A DNA stretch of 64,000 nucleotides from Candidatus Dormiibacterota bacterium (GTDB lineage: Bacteria; Chloroflexota; Dormibacteria; Dormibacterales; Dormibacteraceae): NCBI GenBank assembly GCA_003139695.1, contig PLJM01000012.1, positions 62,001-126,000 on the forward strand, given 5' to 3'. Positions 34,772-42,980 of the stretch are shown here, in pieces. Position 1 is the first letter of the stretch, and every line of letters starts with the position of its first letter. The notes below the pieces were generated by a model. The model was not told where the DNA came from, did no database searches, and was given only the letters and a program-made list of their open reading frames with translations. A program made the translations under genes and the position numbers.

Positions 34772-35253
34772 CTGGCGCTGTGCTCGTCCACAGCGATGCG
34801 CCGGGCCGCGAGCTGGACCGCGTCGATGATCTTCGCGTAACCGGTGCAGCGACAGATGTTCCCCGCGAGCGCCTCACGAATCTGCATCACGCTCGGCTCG
34901 GGGAAACGGGCAAGGAGGTCGTGCGTCGCCACGACCAGACCGGGCGTGCAAAAGCCACACTGCACAGCGCCGGCCTCGACGAAAGCTTGTTGCACCGCAT
35001 GCAGCGCAGTCCCTGTCGCCAGACCTTCAATCGTCACTATCGTCCGGTCGTTCGCCTGACCGCCGAGGACCAGGCACGCGCACACCAGGACTCCGTCCAT
35101 GTAGACCGAGCACGATCCGCATTCGCCCTGCTCGCAGGCATTCTTCGAGCCCGGAAGCTGCATCCTGTCCCGCAGCACGGAGAGCAAGCTCTCTCCTTCC
35201 CAAGCACCGTCGACTGTGCGCGCGCGGCCGTTGACGGTGCAGGCGATCTTCAT
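34768..35253 (-). CDS. xanthine dehydrogenase [2Fe-2S] subunit
   Basis: The 161-residue subunit (ATG 35253) has CEQGECGSCSVYMDGVLVCAC and CGFCTPG with NICRCTGY, both clusters intact. Its start overlaps the FAD-subunit stop by 4 bp. It carries electrons between the molybdenum and FAD subunits. Confidence 0.95.
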   Translation of the reverse strand: MKIACTVNGRARTVDGAWEGESLLSVLRDRMQLPGSKNACEQGECGSCSVYMDGVLVCACLVLGGQANDRTIVTIEGLATGTALHAVQQAFVEAGAVQCGFCTPGLVVATHDLLARFPEPSVMQIREALAGNICRCTGYAKIIDAVQLAARRIAVDEHSAR

Positions 35254-36125
35254 TCCGACGCCTTTGTCCGGTACTCGTCCCACGCCCAGCCAAAGGAGCG
35301 ACGGGCCATGACCGCGAGGGCATGGCGGCGGTAGGCAGCCGTACCGCGAACATCGTCGATTGGCTTCGCGGCCGCCGCGACCAGCTCGCCGAAACGGGCG
35401 AGCGCGCTCGCGTCCACCGATGCCGGCTTCTCCCACAGCCCACCTTCGTCGAGCACGCCCTCCAGGAAGCGCTCGGCCTCGTCCGCGATCACCGGCGTCG
35501 GCGCGGCCGAGCCGATGCCGGTGCCGATGTGCTTGCGCACAGGGTCGAGCGTCAGCGCAAATGAGCACACGGCGATCACCATCGCGTTCCGCGTGCCGAC
35601 CTTGCTGAACTGCTGCGGACCCTTGGCGGGCGACACGAGGAAGGCCGCGATGAGCTCGTCCTGTTTCATCGCGTTCCGCTTTGGGCCGGTGAAGAACTCG
35701 CGCACTGGAAGCCGGCGGGTCCCGCCCACCGACGCCAGCTCGACCACGGCGTCGGTGGCCAGCAGGGGTGGGTGAGCGTCACCCGCGGGCGAAGCCGACC
35801 CGAGGTTCCCCCCTACTGTGCCGCGATTTCTTATCTGCGGCGATCCGACCGTGCGTGACGCCATCGCCAACCCCGGCAGGCGATCGCCAAGCTCACCGAT
35901 GATCCGCGTGTAGGTGACGCCGGCTCCGATGCGCAGGAATTCGCCGTCAGCGCCCCACTGGTTGAGCTCGGTCACGCGCGTCAGGTCGAGGATCGATGCC
36001 GGTCGATGGCGGTCGAGGTTGATCTCCACCATCACGTCCGTGCCCCCCGCGATCGGCATCGCCTCGGGGTGCGCGGATTTCATCTGCAGGGCCTCGGTCC
36101 AGGTCGATGGCTGGAGAAACTCCAT
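35250..36125 (-). CDS. xanthine dehydrogenase FAD subunit
   Basis: The 291-residue subunit has PIAGGTDVMVEINLDR and RNRGTVGGNLGSASPAGDA, the two FAD-binding loops of the CO dehydrogenase flavoprotein-like family. Its ATG at 36125 shares the A of the uricase stop (TGATG). A GTG at 36131 would add two residues. Confidence 0.93.
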   Translation of the reverse strand: MEFLQPSTWTEALQMKSAHPEAMPIAGGTDVMVEINLDRHRPASILDLTRVTELNQWGADGEFLRIGAGVTYTRIIGELGDRLPGLAMASRTVGSPQIRNRGTVGGNLGSASPAGDAHPPLLATDAVVELASVGGTRRLPVREFFTGPKRNAMKQDELIAAFLVSPAKGPQQFSKVGTRNAMVIAVCSFALTLDPVRKHIGTGIGSAAPTPVIADEAERFLEGVLDEGGLWEKPASVDASALARFGELVAAAAKPIDDVRGTAAYRRHALAVMARRSFGWAWDEYRTKASE

Positions 36126-37003
36126 CACCACGCCGCGTCGGCGGAGTCGTCGTCGCGGGTGATGGTGCCCTCGATCAGCCCGTAGGGGCGGTCGGAGGCG
36201 TAGAAGATCTCGTTCTGGTTGTCCATTCCGAATGGGGCAAGGTCGACCGAATAGTGATGCTTGTTCTGCATCGACAAGCGGATCTCTGCGATCTCGGGCC
36301 GCGCCGTCAGCGCCGCCTCGCCCATTGCGTACAGCGTCTGCTGCAGTGCAAGGCTGTGCTTGGAGGCGAACGTCTCAATCAGCTGCTTGCGTGTGGCCAC
36401 GAACGCGTCGGCCCAATCGACGCTCGGCTGGCCGTAACGCCACCGCGCGACGACGGCCGTCGCCAGCACCCTGTCGTGGGTCTCAGCGAGCGTCGTGTAT
36501 TGGTCTCGGGGGTAACCGAAGAACTCGGACCCGGTCGACTTGAGAACGACCAGATCGCTGAGGCCTGCGACCACATACTCGGCATCGCCGGCGCAGGTGA
36601 CGGTCGCGAGGCGCTTCTCGGTTCCGGTGCGGACGAAGGAGTGCGGATGGGGTTGCCCGTTCACGTCGATTCGCGACCACGGGTATTCCTCGATCGACAC
36701 GCGCGACCGCTGCACGGCAGGAAAGTCATGCGCGAAATGTCGCCCCAGTCGCAAGGCGAACTCCTCAATCTCGCCGATGGGCTCGTCCTTGGCGAACGCA
36801 AAGATAGTGTTCTTTTGGGTATCGGTAGGCACAATGTTGCTGTTGTCGCCCGTGAGGTGGCTGCCGGCAAAATCGCCTACCAAAGCGACGCTGATGGTGA
36901 TGTCCTTGATCGCGTGCACCGAGCCGAATGGCCCTCCCTTCGTCACGCGAAGCATGTGGGTCTCGGACTTGCCGTACTGGTTCGGCCCCAGCCGAATCGT
37001 CAT
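36125..37003 (-). CDS. urate oxidase (uricase)
   Basis: The 292-residue cofactor-free oxidase is built of two T-fold domains. LTGDNSNIVPTDTQKNTIF holds the catalytic Thr-Lys-type block and QNKHHYSVDLAPFG the C-terminal domain signature. It oxidises urate to 5-hydroxyisourate. Position between HIU hydrolase and xanthine dehydrogenase genes agrees with the reaction order. It starts with ATG 37003, 4 bp after the HIU hydrolase stop. Confidence 0.95.
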   Translation of the reverse strand: MTIRLGPNQYGKSETHMLRVTKGGPFGSVHAIKDITISVALVGDFAGSHLTGDNSNIVPTDTQKNTIFAFAKDEPIGEIEEFALRLGRHFAHDFPAVQRSRVSIEEYPWSRIDVNGQPHPHSFVRTGTEKRLATVTCAGDAEYVVAGLSDLVVLKSTGSEFFGYPRDQYTTLAETHDRVLATAVVARWRYGQPSVDWADAFVATRKQLIETFASKHSLALQQTLYAMGEAALTARPEIAEIRLSMQNKHHYSVDLAPFGMDNQNEIFYASDRPYGLIEGTITRDDDSADAAW

Positions 37004-37007
37004 GAGC

Positions 37008-37343
37008 TCACGTTCCTTTATATGTGCTGTAGCCGAACGGGCTCAGCAAGAGCGGTATGTGGAGGTGGCCTCGGGAGTCGACAACCGCGAACACCACCGA
37101 CACCTCGGGGTAAAACTCGGTATCGCCTTGCTCCTGAAAGTAGTGAGCGGTGTCGAAATCCAACCTGTACTCGCCGGCGGCGAGCCCACCCTCCGCCAGC
37201 TCTCGGACGCGGCCGTCGGCGTCGGTCTTGCCCCGGCCTACAACCGTCCACCGCCTGTCTGTCCCGCGGTGGCTGAGAGTGACCGGCACCCCTTTCGCGG
37301 GCCGGCCTCGCGCCGTGTCGAGCACGTGAGTCGAAACGCTCAC
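37008..37343 (-). CDS. 5-hydroxyisourate hydrolase
   Basis: The 111-residue transthyretin-like protein has STHVLDTARGRPA at the N-terminus and ends in YSTYKGT, the YRGS-type C-terminal signature with Lys for Arg and Thr for Ser. It hydrolyses HIU to OHCU. ATGA-type overlap with the OHCU decarboxylase gene. Confidence 0.95.
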   Translation of the reverse strand: MSVSTHVLDTARGRPAKGVPVTLSHRGTDRRWTVVGRGKTDADGRVRELAEGGLAAGEYRLDFDTAHYFQEQGDTEFYPEVSVVFAVVDSRGHLHIPLLLSPFGYSTYKGT

Positions 37344-37834
37344 GAGCTCAGCATGCTCTTGAGGCGAAGCCGGGTGATCTTGCTCTGTTCCTCGGCGGCC
37401 ACGTTGAGCTCGGTCGCCGGATCGTTCTCGATTCGCTGGCGCAGGACCGCCACCACGTCCTGGGCGCCGCGACCGGCTGCAGATATCAGGAAGACGTGGC
37501 CGAACCGTTCCTCGTACAGGCGATTCCCCTCAGCGAGCACGGCCAGGGTGTCCTCCTTGGCGCTCATGACCGCTTTCTGCTCACGATTGGAAGAGGCTGG
37601 AGAACGTCCGCCCCTCTCACCGATTCTGGGGTGGGCTGTGAATGCCTCCAGCCAATCGGACGGCGAGAGCCTAGCCCAGACGCTATCGGCGGCCAGCATC
37701 ACCGCGGCCACGCTCGCGTACGGCCTGCCGGCCGCAACTGCCGAAGCCCAGGCACGTGACCCACAACAGGCCATCAGGCGGCGCTCCGCCTCGCCGCGAG
37801 ACAAGCGATTGAACGAGGCAAGGGTTTCACTCAA
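37340..37834 (-). CDS. OHCU decarboxylase
   Basis: The 164-residue helical protein has the catalytic HPRIGE motif (about residues 68-73), FLISAAGRGAQDVVAVLRQR and ENDPATELNVAAEEQSKITRLRL, all landmarks of 2-oxo-4-hydroxy-4-carboxy-5-ureidoimidazoline decarboxylase. It completes formation of S-allantoin. A TTG start at 37834 lies inside the adenine deaminase end (8-bp overlap). Confidence 0.93.
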   Translation of the reverse strand: MSETLASFNRLSRGEAERRLMACCGSRAWASAVAAGRPYASVAAVMLAADSVWARLSPSDWLEAFTAHPRIGERGGRSPASSNREQKAVMSAKEDTLAVLAEGNRLYEERFGHVFLISAAGRGAQDVVAVLRQRIENDPATELNVAAEEQSKITRLRLKSMLSS

Positions 37835-39521
37835 TCCCGAGCGGCACCAGCTCGAAACGCGCGACGTCGACGAGGCCGCGGTCCGTGATCTTCAGCTCGG
37901 GGATGACCGAAAGGGCAAGGAAGCTCAGCGTCATGAAGGGCGCGGTCATCGTCACGCCCATCGTGGCAAGCCTTCGCTCCATCGACGCCAGGCGGTCGTA
38001 AACGGCCGTGAGTGGCTGGTCGCTCATCAGCCCCGCAACGGGTAACGGAAGCTCCTCGACCACCCGCCCCCCTTCGGCGACGACGATGCCGCCCCCGATG
38101 TCGGCCAGCCGGCAGGCGCACGCGGCCATGTCGGCATCGTCGACCCCGATGACCACCACGTTGTGCGCGTCGTGCGCGACGGTCGATGCGTAGGCGCCTC
38201 GTTTCAGGCCGATGTTGGTCGCGAAGCCGAGGCCGATTCGACCCGTGGCGTGATGCCGCTCGAGCACCGCGATCTTGGCGAGGTCACGAGCAGGGTCGGC
38301 GACGATCGCACCATCTCGCACCGACGGCTCGACGACCTCGGTGCCGGTCAGCAGCTGGGACGGGATGACACGGATGACACGAATTCTCTTCGGGCCGGCC
38401 GGCACGCGAAACGATGCCGCGTTGACTGGGGCCAGGTGCATGGTCTGCCGCACCCATTCGGGAGCCTCGAGCTTGGTGAACCGCGGCGCCGCGCCGCGCT
38501 TCAGTACCTGCCGAGGCTCGAACGATTTGAGGTCGTCGAGGATGAGGATGTCGGCCTGGTAGCCCGGGGCGATGGCGCCGAGGTGCCACAGCCGGTGATA
38601 GGTGGCGGGGTTGATGGTGGCCATGACGAGAGCATCCTCCGGGCTGACGCCCTCGGCAACCGCCACACGGACCATCTGGTTGATGTGGCCCTCTTCGACG
38701 ATGAAGCCGGGCTCGCGGTCGTCGGTGCAGAACATGCACCACTGGCTGCCGAATTTCTTGACGAGCGGCAATAGGTCGCGAAGGTTGCGGGCGATCGACG
38801 CCTCGCGCAGCATCACCCACATCCCGAGACGCCGCTTCTCCAGGGCTTCTTCGTACGTGGTCGCTTCGTGGTCGGAGCGGATGCCGGCCGCAACATAGGC
38901 GTTGAGCGCCGGTCCCCGCACGCCGGGGGCATGCCCGTCGACGTGGTCGGTAAGGCCGGTGCTCACCTTCGCCATCTCCGCTGCGTCGCCCGCGATCACG
39001 CCAGGGAAGTTCATCATCTCGGCCACCCCGATCGTGCGATGCCTGCGCAGCAGGCTCTCGATGTCGCCTGTCGTGAAGGGTCGCCTCGGCGACTCAAATC
39101 GCGACGCGGGCACGCACGAGGAGGCCATCACATAGACGTCGAGGGGCAGGTCGGCGCAGCAGTCGAGCAGCCAGTGGATGCCGTCGGAGCCGAGCACGTT
39201 GGCGATCTCGTGAGGGTCTGCGATGACAGCCGTTGTGCCGTGCGGCAAAACCGCTCTTGCGAACTCGTCCACAGTGAGCTTGGAGGACTCGATGTGCATG
39301 TGGGCGTCGATGAAGCCGGGGACGAGGTAGGCGCCCTCGACGTTCAGCCGCTCGCGTCCGTCATAGCGGCCCAGGCCGACGACGTGGCCGTCCTGGATGG
39401 CGACGTCGACGTCAAGCCATTCCTTGGTGAAGACCGAAAAGACCCGCCCTCCGGCGAGCACGAGCTCGGCAGGCTCGTCCCCCCGCGCGACCGCCATCCA
39501 CTTCGCGTCGATGACGGTCAA
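37827..39521 (-). CDS. ade: adenine deaminase
   Basis: The 564-residue enzyme has the AdeC pattern: GFIDAHMHIESSKLTVDEFA, HGTTAVIADPHEIANVLG, a DGHAPGVRG segment, FCTDDREPGF and, in the C-terminal domain, AHDAHNVVVIGVDDADM. It deaminates adenine to hypoxanthine, which xanthine dehydrogenase then oxidises. First gene of the eight-gene purine operon that ends with the 8-oxoguanine deaminase; the overlap pattern implies a single transcript. Confidence 0.95.
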   Translation of the reverse strand: MTVIDAKWMAVARGDEPAELVLAGGRVFSVFTKEWLDVDVAIQDGHVVGLGRYDGRERLNVEGAYLVPGFIDAHMHIESSKLTVDEFARAVLPHGTTAVIADPHEIANVLGSDGIHWLLDCCADLPLDVYVMASSCVPASRFESPRRPFTTGDIESLLRRHRTIGVAEMMNFPGVIAGDAAEMAKVSTGLTDHVDGHAPGVRGPALNAYVAAGIRSDHEATTYEEALEKRRLGMWVMLREASIARNLRDLLPLVKKFGSQWCMFCTDDREPGFIVEEGHINQMVRVAVAEGVSPEDALVMATINPATYHRLWHLGAIAPGYQADILILDDLKSFEPRQVLKRGAAPRFTKLEAPEWVRQTMHLAPVNAASFRVPAGPKRIRVIRVIPSQLLTGTEVVEPSVRDGAIVADPARDLAKIAVLERHHATGRIGLGFATNIGLKRGAYASTVAHDAHNVVVIGVDDADMAACACRLADIGGGIVVAEGGRVVEELPLPVAGLMSDQPLTAVYDRLASMERRLATMGVTMTAPFMTLSFLALSVIPELKITDRGLVDVARFELVPLGIE

Positions 39522-39546
39522 GATACTGCAGCGGCTCCTGGAGGAA

Positions 39547-39624
39547 TGGCAGGCGCGGAAGGATTCGAACCCTCGGCCCTCGGTTTTGGAGACCGATGCT
39601 CTGACCAGGCTGAGCTACGCGCCT
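39547..39624 (-). tRNA. tRNA-Trp (CCA anticodon)
   Basis: Full cloverleaf on the minus strand: acceptor AGGCGCG/CGCGCCT, D-arm GCTC/GAGC, anticodon stem TCGGT/ACCGA with loop CTCCAAA (anticodon CCA), T-arm GAGGG/CCTTC with TTCGAAT, discriminator G and encoded CCA at 39547-39549. Confidence 0.95.
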
Positions 39625-39672
39625 ACGGCCGAGCGCAAATTTTACCCCACCCTCCTACTAGCATCGATCCCT

Positions 39673-40389
39673 GTGGCTGATCTGCCGGTTCTGGTGGTGG
39701 GCGACGTGCACGGGGACCTCGAGCGGCTCTTCGAGGCGCTGAAGCCTTACCCCGCGGCCGAATGGCAGACGGTTTTTCTCGGCGACCTCGTCGACTACGG
39801 CATGTTCGGTGTCGGAGCTCTGCGCTACGCCCGTGACCGCGCGAACACCACGGTGCTTCTTGGCAACCACGAGGTCGCGATGCTTTGGGCGCTGCGCGAC
39901 CCCACGCGTATCGGCTGGTGGATGGGGCTCGGTGGACAGCGCCATGACCTCGACGAGCTGGCTCGTGATCCGGCTCTGCAGACATGGATGCGCGAGCGTC
40001 CGGCCCTCGTGCATTTGGCGAACAGAACCCTGGCGCAGCACTGCGGTAGCGACTCCTACGCGGCGCTCACCGAGCCCACTGATGCCGGCCCGATCGCCGC
40101 GATCAACGCTAACGTGCGCGACCTTCTGATTCACGAAGGCGAGTCGACGTTGTGGGATCTGCTCAGCGGTCCGAACATCTTCGAGACCCAGCCGATACGA
40201 CTCGAACGATGGCTCGAAATGACCAGCGCACGCAGAGTTGTCTTCGGCCACAAGCCGCACGGAGCCTCGTCTCCTCAGCGCTATCACGAGGGCCGCGCCA
40301 TCAACTTCGATGGTGGCTTCAGCCGCGGCCATCGCAAGTACCGGCGAGCCTCGCCCATGGGTGCCACCGTCGCTCCCCTGGACCGGTAA
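39673..40389 (+). CDS. calcineurin-like metallophosphoesterase
   Basis: The 238-residue protein starts with GTG 39673; an upstream continuation of the frame runs through the tRNA-Trp gene and is not coding. It carries VVGDVHGDLERL, LGDLVDYG, LLGNHEVA and VVFGHKPHG, the dimetal site of PPP/bis-tetraphosphatase-type phosphoesterases. Substrate could be a diadenosine polyphosphate or a phosphoprotein. It precedes hpt by 12 bp. Confidence 0.85.
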   Translation: MADLPVLVVGDVHGDLERLFEALKPYPAAEWQTVFLGDLVDYGMFGVGALRYARDRANTTVLLGNHEVAMLWALRDPTRIGWWMGLGGQRHDLDELARDPALQTWMRERPALVHLANRTLAQHCGSDSYAALTEPTDAGPIAAINANVRDLLIHEGESTLWDLLSGPNIFETQPIRLERWLEMTSARRVVFGHKPHGASSPQRYHEGRAINFDGGFSRGHRKYRRASPMGATVAPLDR

Positions 40390-40401
40390 TCTGTACAGCG
40401 C

Positions 40402-40959
40402 ATGCCTGAGGTCCTGACCCAGACCGCGCCGGCCAGAGTGGAAAGTACCGGCAAGGCCATGATCACTTCGGCGCAGATCGCTCGCCGAGTGCACGCGATG
40501 GGCCGCGAGATCTCCCGGGTCTACGCCGACATCGAAACTCCCCTGGTGCTGGTGGTGATCCTCAAGGGCGCCACGGTCTTCGCAGCCGACCTCCTGCGCA
40601 GCCTCAGCATCCCGGCCGAGCTCGAGTTCGTGCGCGCCGCGAGCTACGGCTCAGGCACGACTCGAGGCGAGCTCCGCCTCGCGCACATGATCGACGGACC
40701 CCTCGTCGACCGCCACGTGCTGCTCGTGGAGGACATCGTCGACTCCGGCCACACCGTCGAAGCCATCACGCGCCGCGTTCGCAGGATGAAGCCCGGGTCG
40801 CTGCGCCTGGCGGCCCTCCTCGACCGGCCCGCGCGCCGGGCGGTCAAGGTCAACATCGACTTCAAAGGCTTCGTCATCCCGGATCGCTTCGTCATCGGCT
40901 ACGGCCTGGACTACGCGGGTCTTTATAGAGAGCTCCCCGGGATCTACTCGCTGGGCTAG
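40402..40959 (+). CDS. hpt: hypoxanthine-guanine phosphoribosyltransferase
   Basis: The 185-residue enzyme has the PRPP motif LLVEDIVDSGHTVEAI and the flexible-loop segment FVRAASYGSGT, with VLVVILKGATVFAADLLR at the N-terminus. It salvages hypoxanthine and guanine to nucleotides, the opposite direction to the neighbouring purine catabolic operon. A 20-residue N-terminal extension precedes the usual start; an in-frame ATG at 40459 is an alternative. Confidence 0.93.
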   Translation: MPEVLTQTAPARVESTGKAMITSAQIARRVHAMGREISRVYADIETPLVLVVILKGATVFAADLLRSLSIPAELEFVRAASYGSGTTRGELRLAHMIDGPLVDRHVLLVEDIVDSGHTVEAITRRVRRMKPGSLRLAALLDRPARRAVKVNIDFKGFVIPDRFVIGYGLDYAGLYRELPGIYSLG

Positions 40960-40985
40960 GCAGCCGCCCCGCAACCCAGCCATTC

Positions 40986-41038
40986 GGGCACAAATCGTTG
41001 GAATCCGGACGGCTGGCTACAGCTAAAAGGGCACAAAT
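40986..41038 (+). repeat. two direct copies of GGGCACAAAT
   Basis: GGGCACAAAT occurs at 40986-40995 and 41029-41038 in the 111-bp gap between hpt and the convergent repair gene. Nothing else is recognisable in this gap. A protein-binding role is possible but unsupported. Confidence 0.25.
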
Positions 41039-41070
41039 GGTCGTATCCCCGCGGCGGCTACAGGACCGCT

Positions 41071-41835
41071 CTACGCGGCGGGCCGGCACACCTTGCACGG
41101 CCGGAAGCCCGCGGCTCGTGCGCTTTTCTCGTCGTGCAGCCAAACCACGTTCTTTTCGAGCGCCCGCTGTGCCGCATGGCACGTTGGGTAGCAATAAATC
41201 TTTGTCGTCTTGACCCCCTGGTACCGAACCCCACCGCGCGCCAGCTCCTGCAGCCGATTCACGCGAACCCCTTCCATAGTCAGGATTGCCTTCTTCGCCT
41301 CCGGCCCCCCGCCTCCGTAGTTGCCGATATGGCCATCCGTGCGAACCACGCGGTGGCACGGGATGAAGTAGGGGATCGGGTTGTTGGCAAGCGCAGTGCC
41401 CACAGCCCTGACCGCGGCCGGCCTGCGGATCTCCTTGGCGACCCACCCGTACGGCCGGACCTCTCCCCGCGGAATCTCGTACGTCTTGCGCAGTACGGCC
41501 TGCTCGAACTCGGTGAGCCCGCGCAGGTCGAACCGCATCGTGCGCTTGCCGCTGAGCTCGTCCTCGATCTTGGCGGCAAGCTCGGCCGCCGCCGGTGCGG
41601 GCGTCAACGGACGGCCGACCTCACGCTTGAACATCGTCTCGAACTCGCTGGCTGAAGCGCACCGGGCCGCCGCCGAAACCCCGAATCGATTCCAGGCAAC
41701 GTAGACCTCGCCCAGCACCGTCTCGAAAACGGCATACGAATCAGCCATTCCGACCTCGACCAGGACTCGTTCCGCGAAACCATCGGGGGCTTTCATGGAG
41801 CCCAGTCGCTTCAGGTCAGTCAACAACGCGGTCAT
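41071..41835 (-). CDS. O6-alkylguanine-DNA alkyltransferase with C-terminal Ada zinc domain
   Basis: The 254-residue protein has an Ogt/MGMT domain first: PYGWVAKEIRRPAAVRAVG (DNA-binding helix) and the active-site IPCHRVV with GNYGGGGPEAKKAIL. A second domain follows, YQGVKTTKIYCYPTCHAAQ with FRPCKVCRPAA, the four-cysteine Ada zinc-binding (AdaA) domain that accepts methyl groups from phosphotriesters. The order is the reverse of E. coli Ada and the AraC-type helix-turn-helix is absent. ATG 41835 overlaps the sigma-factor gene upstream by 20 bp, so repair and transcription control are probably co-expressed. Confidence 0.88.
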   Translation of the reverse strand: MTALLTDLKRLGSMKAPDGFAERVLVEVGMADSYAVFETVLGEVYVAWNRFGVSAAARCASASEFETMFKREVGRPLTPAPAAAELAAKIEDELSGKRTMRFDLRGLTEFEQAVLRKTYEIPRGEVRPYGWVAKEIRRPAAVRAVGTALANNPIPYFIPCHRVVRTDGHIGNYGGGGPEAKKAILTMEGVRVNRLQELARGGVRYQGVKTTKIYCYPTCHAAQRALEKNVVWLHDEKSARAAGFRPCKVCRPAA

Positions 41836-42346
41836 GGTCCTCTCCTCTAAGTAGCTGCAGGCCGCGGTGCACGTTGGATTTGACAGTTCCGACCGGCTGT
41901 TCCAGCGCTTCCGCGACTTCTCCGTAAGACATCTCGTGCACGTGCCGCAGGACGACGGCTTCGCGATACCGCGGCGGAAGGGCGGCGAGGCGGCAGGCCA
42001 GGTCGTCCATCTCGGCCCGCAGCAGCGTTCGCGATTCCGGCCCAGGCGCGTCGTCGGGCTCGCTGCCGTTCAGCTCGGCCGTTCGCGGTTTGGCGCCGCG
42101 GGCACGATTCCTGACCACGTTGACGGCGATGCGATGCAGCCACGGACTCTGCTTGAGGTCGCGGATTCTCTCTGCGGGGTAGGTTGAGAGCGCTCGATAT
42201 GCCCGCAGGAACGTGTCCTGCGCCACCTCCTCGGCATCATGACGGTTGCCGGTCAGCGCAAACCCGACCGCGTAGACCCGGTGCTGATGCTCGCGCACCA
42301 TCCGTTCAAACATTCGCTCGACGCCTTCCATCACTCTCCCAAACAC
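41816..42346 (-). CDS. ECF-type RNA polymerase sigma factor
   Basis: The 176-residue protein has region 2 (HRVYAVGFALTGNRHDAEEVAQDTFLRAY) and region 4 (ALPPRYREAVVLRHVHEMSYGEVAEALEQPVGTVKSNVHRG). It ends inside the start of the alkyltransferase gene, and there is no anti-sigma gene on this strand. The pairing suggests the sigma factor serves an alkylation response, with the Ada zinc domain as a possible sensor (inference). Divergent from a second ECF gene 70 bp away. Confidence 0.9.
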   Translation of the reverse strand: MFGRVMEGVERMFERMVREHQHRVYAVGFALTGNRHDAEEVAQDTFLRAYRALSTYPAERIRDLKQSPWLHRIAVNVVRNRARGAKPRTAELNGSEPDDAPGPESRTLLRAEMDDLACRLAALPPRYREAVVLRHVHEMSYGEVAEALEQPVGTVKSNVHRGLQLLRGEDHDRVVD

Positions 42347-42416
42347 ACCAACCGGCCCGGCGGTTGCAACTCAGCCGGAACCATGATGCGGCGATCGGTG
42401 TAATACATGCGATCCG

Positions 42417-42980
42417 ATGGAGGGCCGACCAACGGACGATGCCGAGCTGTTCGCGCGCGCTCAGCGCGGTGATACGGCCGCCTATGAGGAGATCGTGCAG
42501 ACATACCAGCAGTTGGCGTTTCGAACCGCATACGTGATCACCGGCTCTGCGGCTGATGCCGAGGATGCGACCCAGGAAGCCTTCGTCAAGGCGTACAGAG
42601 CGCTGGCGAGCTTCCGGCCAGGCGCCGAGCCACGGCCCTGGCTCCTCCGGATCGTCGCCAACGAGGCGCGCAACCGCGTGCGGTCGAGCGGGCGCCGCCA
42701 ACAGGTCGAGCTTCGCCTGGCCGGCAGCTACCGCCCGGGGGGTGCGGCCCCATCCCCCGAGGCGGCAGCCGTCGCTGCCGAGGACAGCAAGCGCCTGTTC
42801 GATCTCGTCGGCGAGCTCGGCGAGGACGACCGCCTCGTGATCGCCAGCCGCTACTTCCTGGAGCTGAGCAGCGAAGAGACGGCCGCAGCGCTAGGGATCC
42901 CGGAAGGCACAGTGAAGTCGCGCCTTTCACGAGCTCTGGGCAGGCTGCGGGCGCGCGTCGAGGAGGCCTCACTTGCCTGA
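42417..42980 (+). CDS. ECF-type RNA polymerase sigma factor
   Basis: The 187-residue protein has region 2 with AYVITGSAADAEDATQEAFVKAYRAL and region 4 with SSEETAAALGIPEGTVKSRLSRALGRLRA. It overlaps the next gene by 8 bp, and that gene encodes a membrane protein with a cytosolic N-terminus, the common sigma/anti-sigma arrangement. Confidence 0.92.
   Translation: MEGRPTDDAELFARAQRGDTAAYEEIVQTYQQLAFRTAYVITGSAADAEDATQEAFVKAYRALASFRPGAEPRPWLLRIVANEARNRVRSSGRRQQVELRLAGSYRPGGAAPSPEAAAVAAEDSKRLFDLVGELGEDDRLVIASRYFLELSSEETAAALGIPEGTVKSRLSRALGRLRARVEEASLA

Noticed and set aside
36107..38045. Two long plus-strand frames (389 and 501 codons) over the uricase region
   Set aside because: Antisense of the uricase, HIU hydrolase and OHCU decarboxylase genes; no recognisable domains.
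39397..39672. N-terminal extension of the phosphoesterase frame
   Set aside because: It runs through the tRNA-Trp gene and the promoter; the protein starts at GTG 39673.
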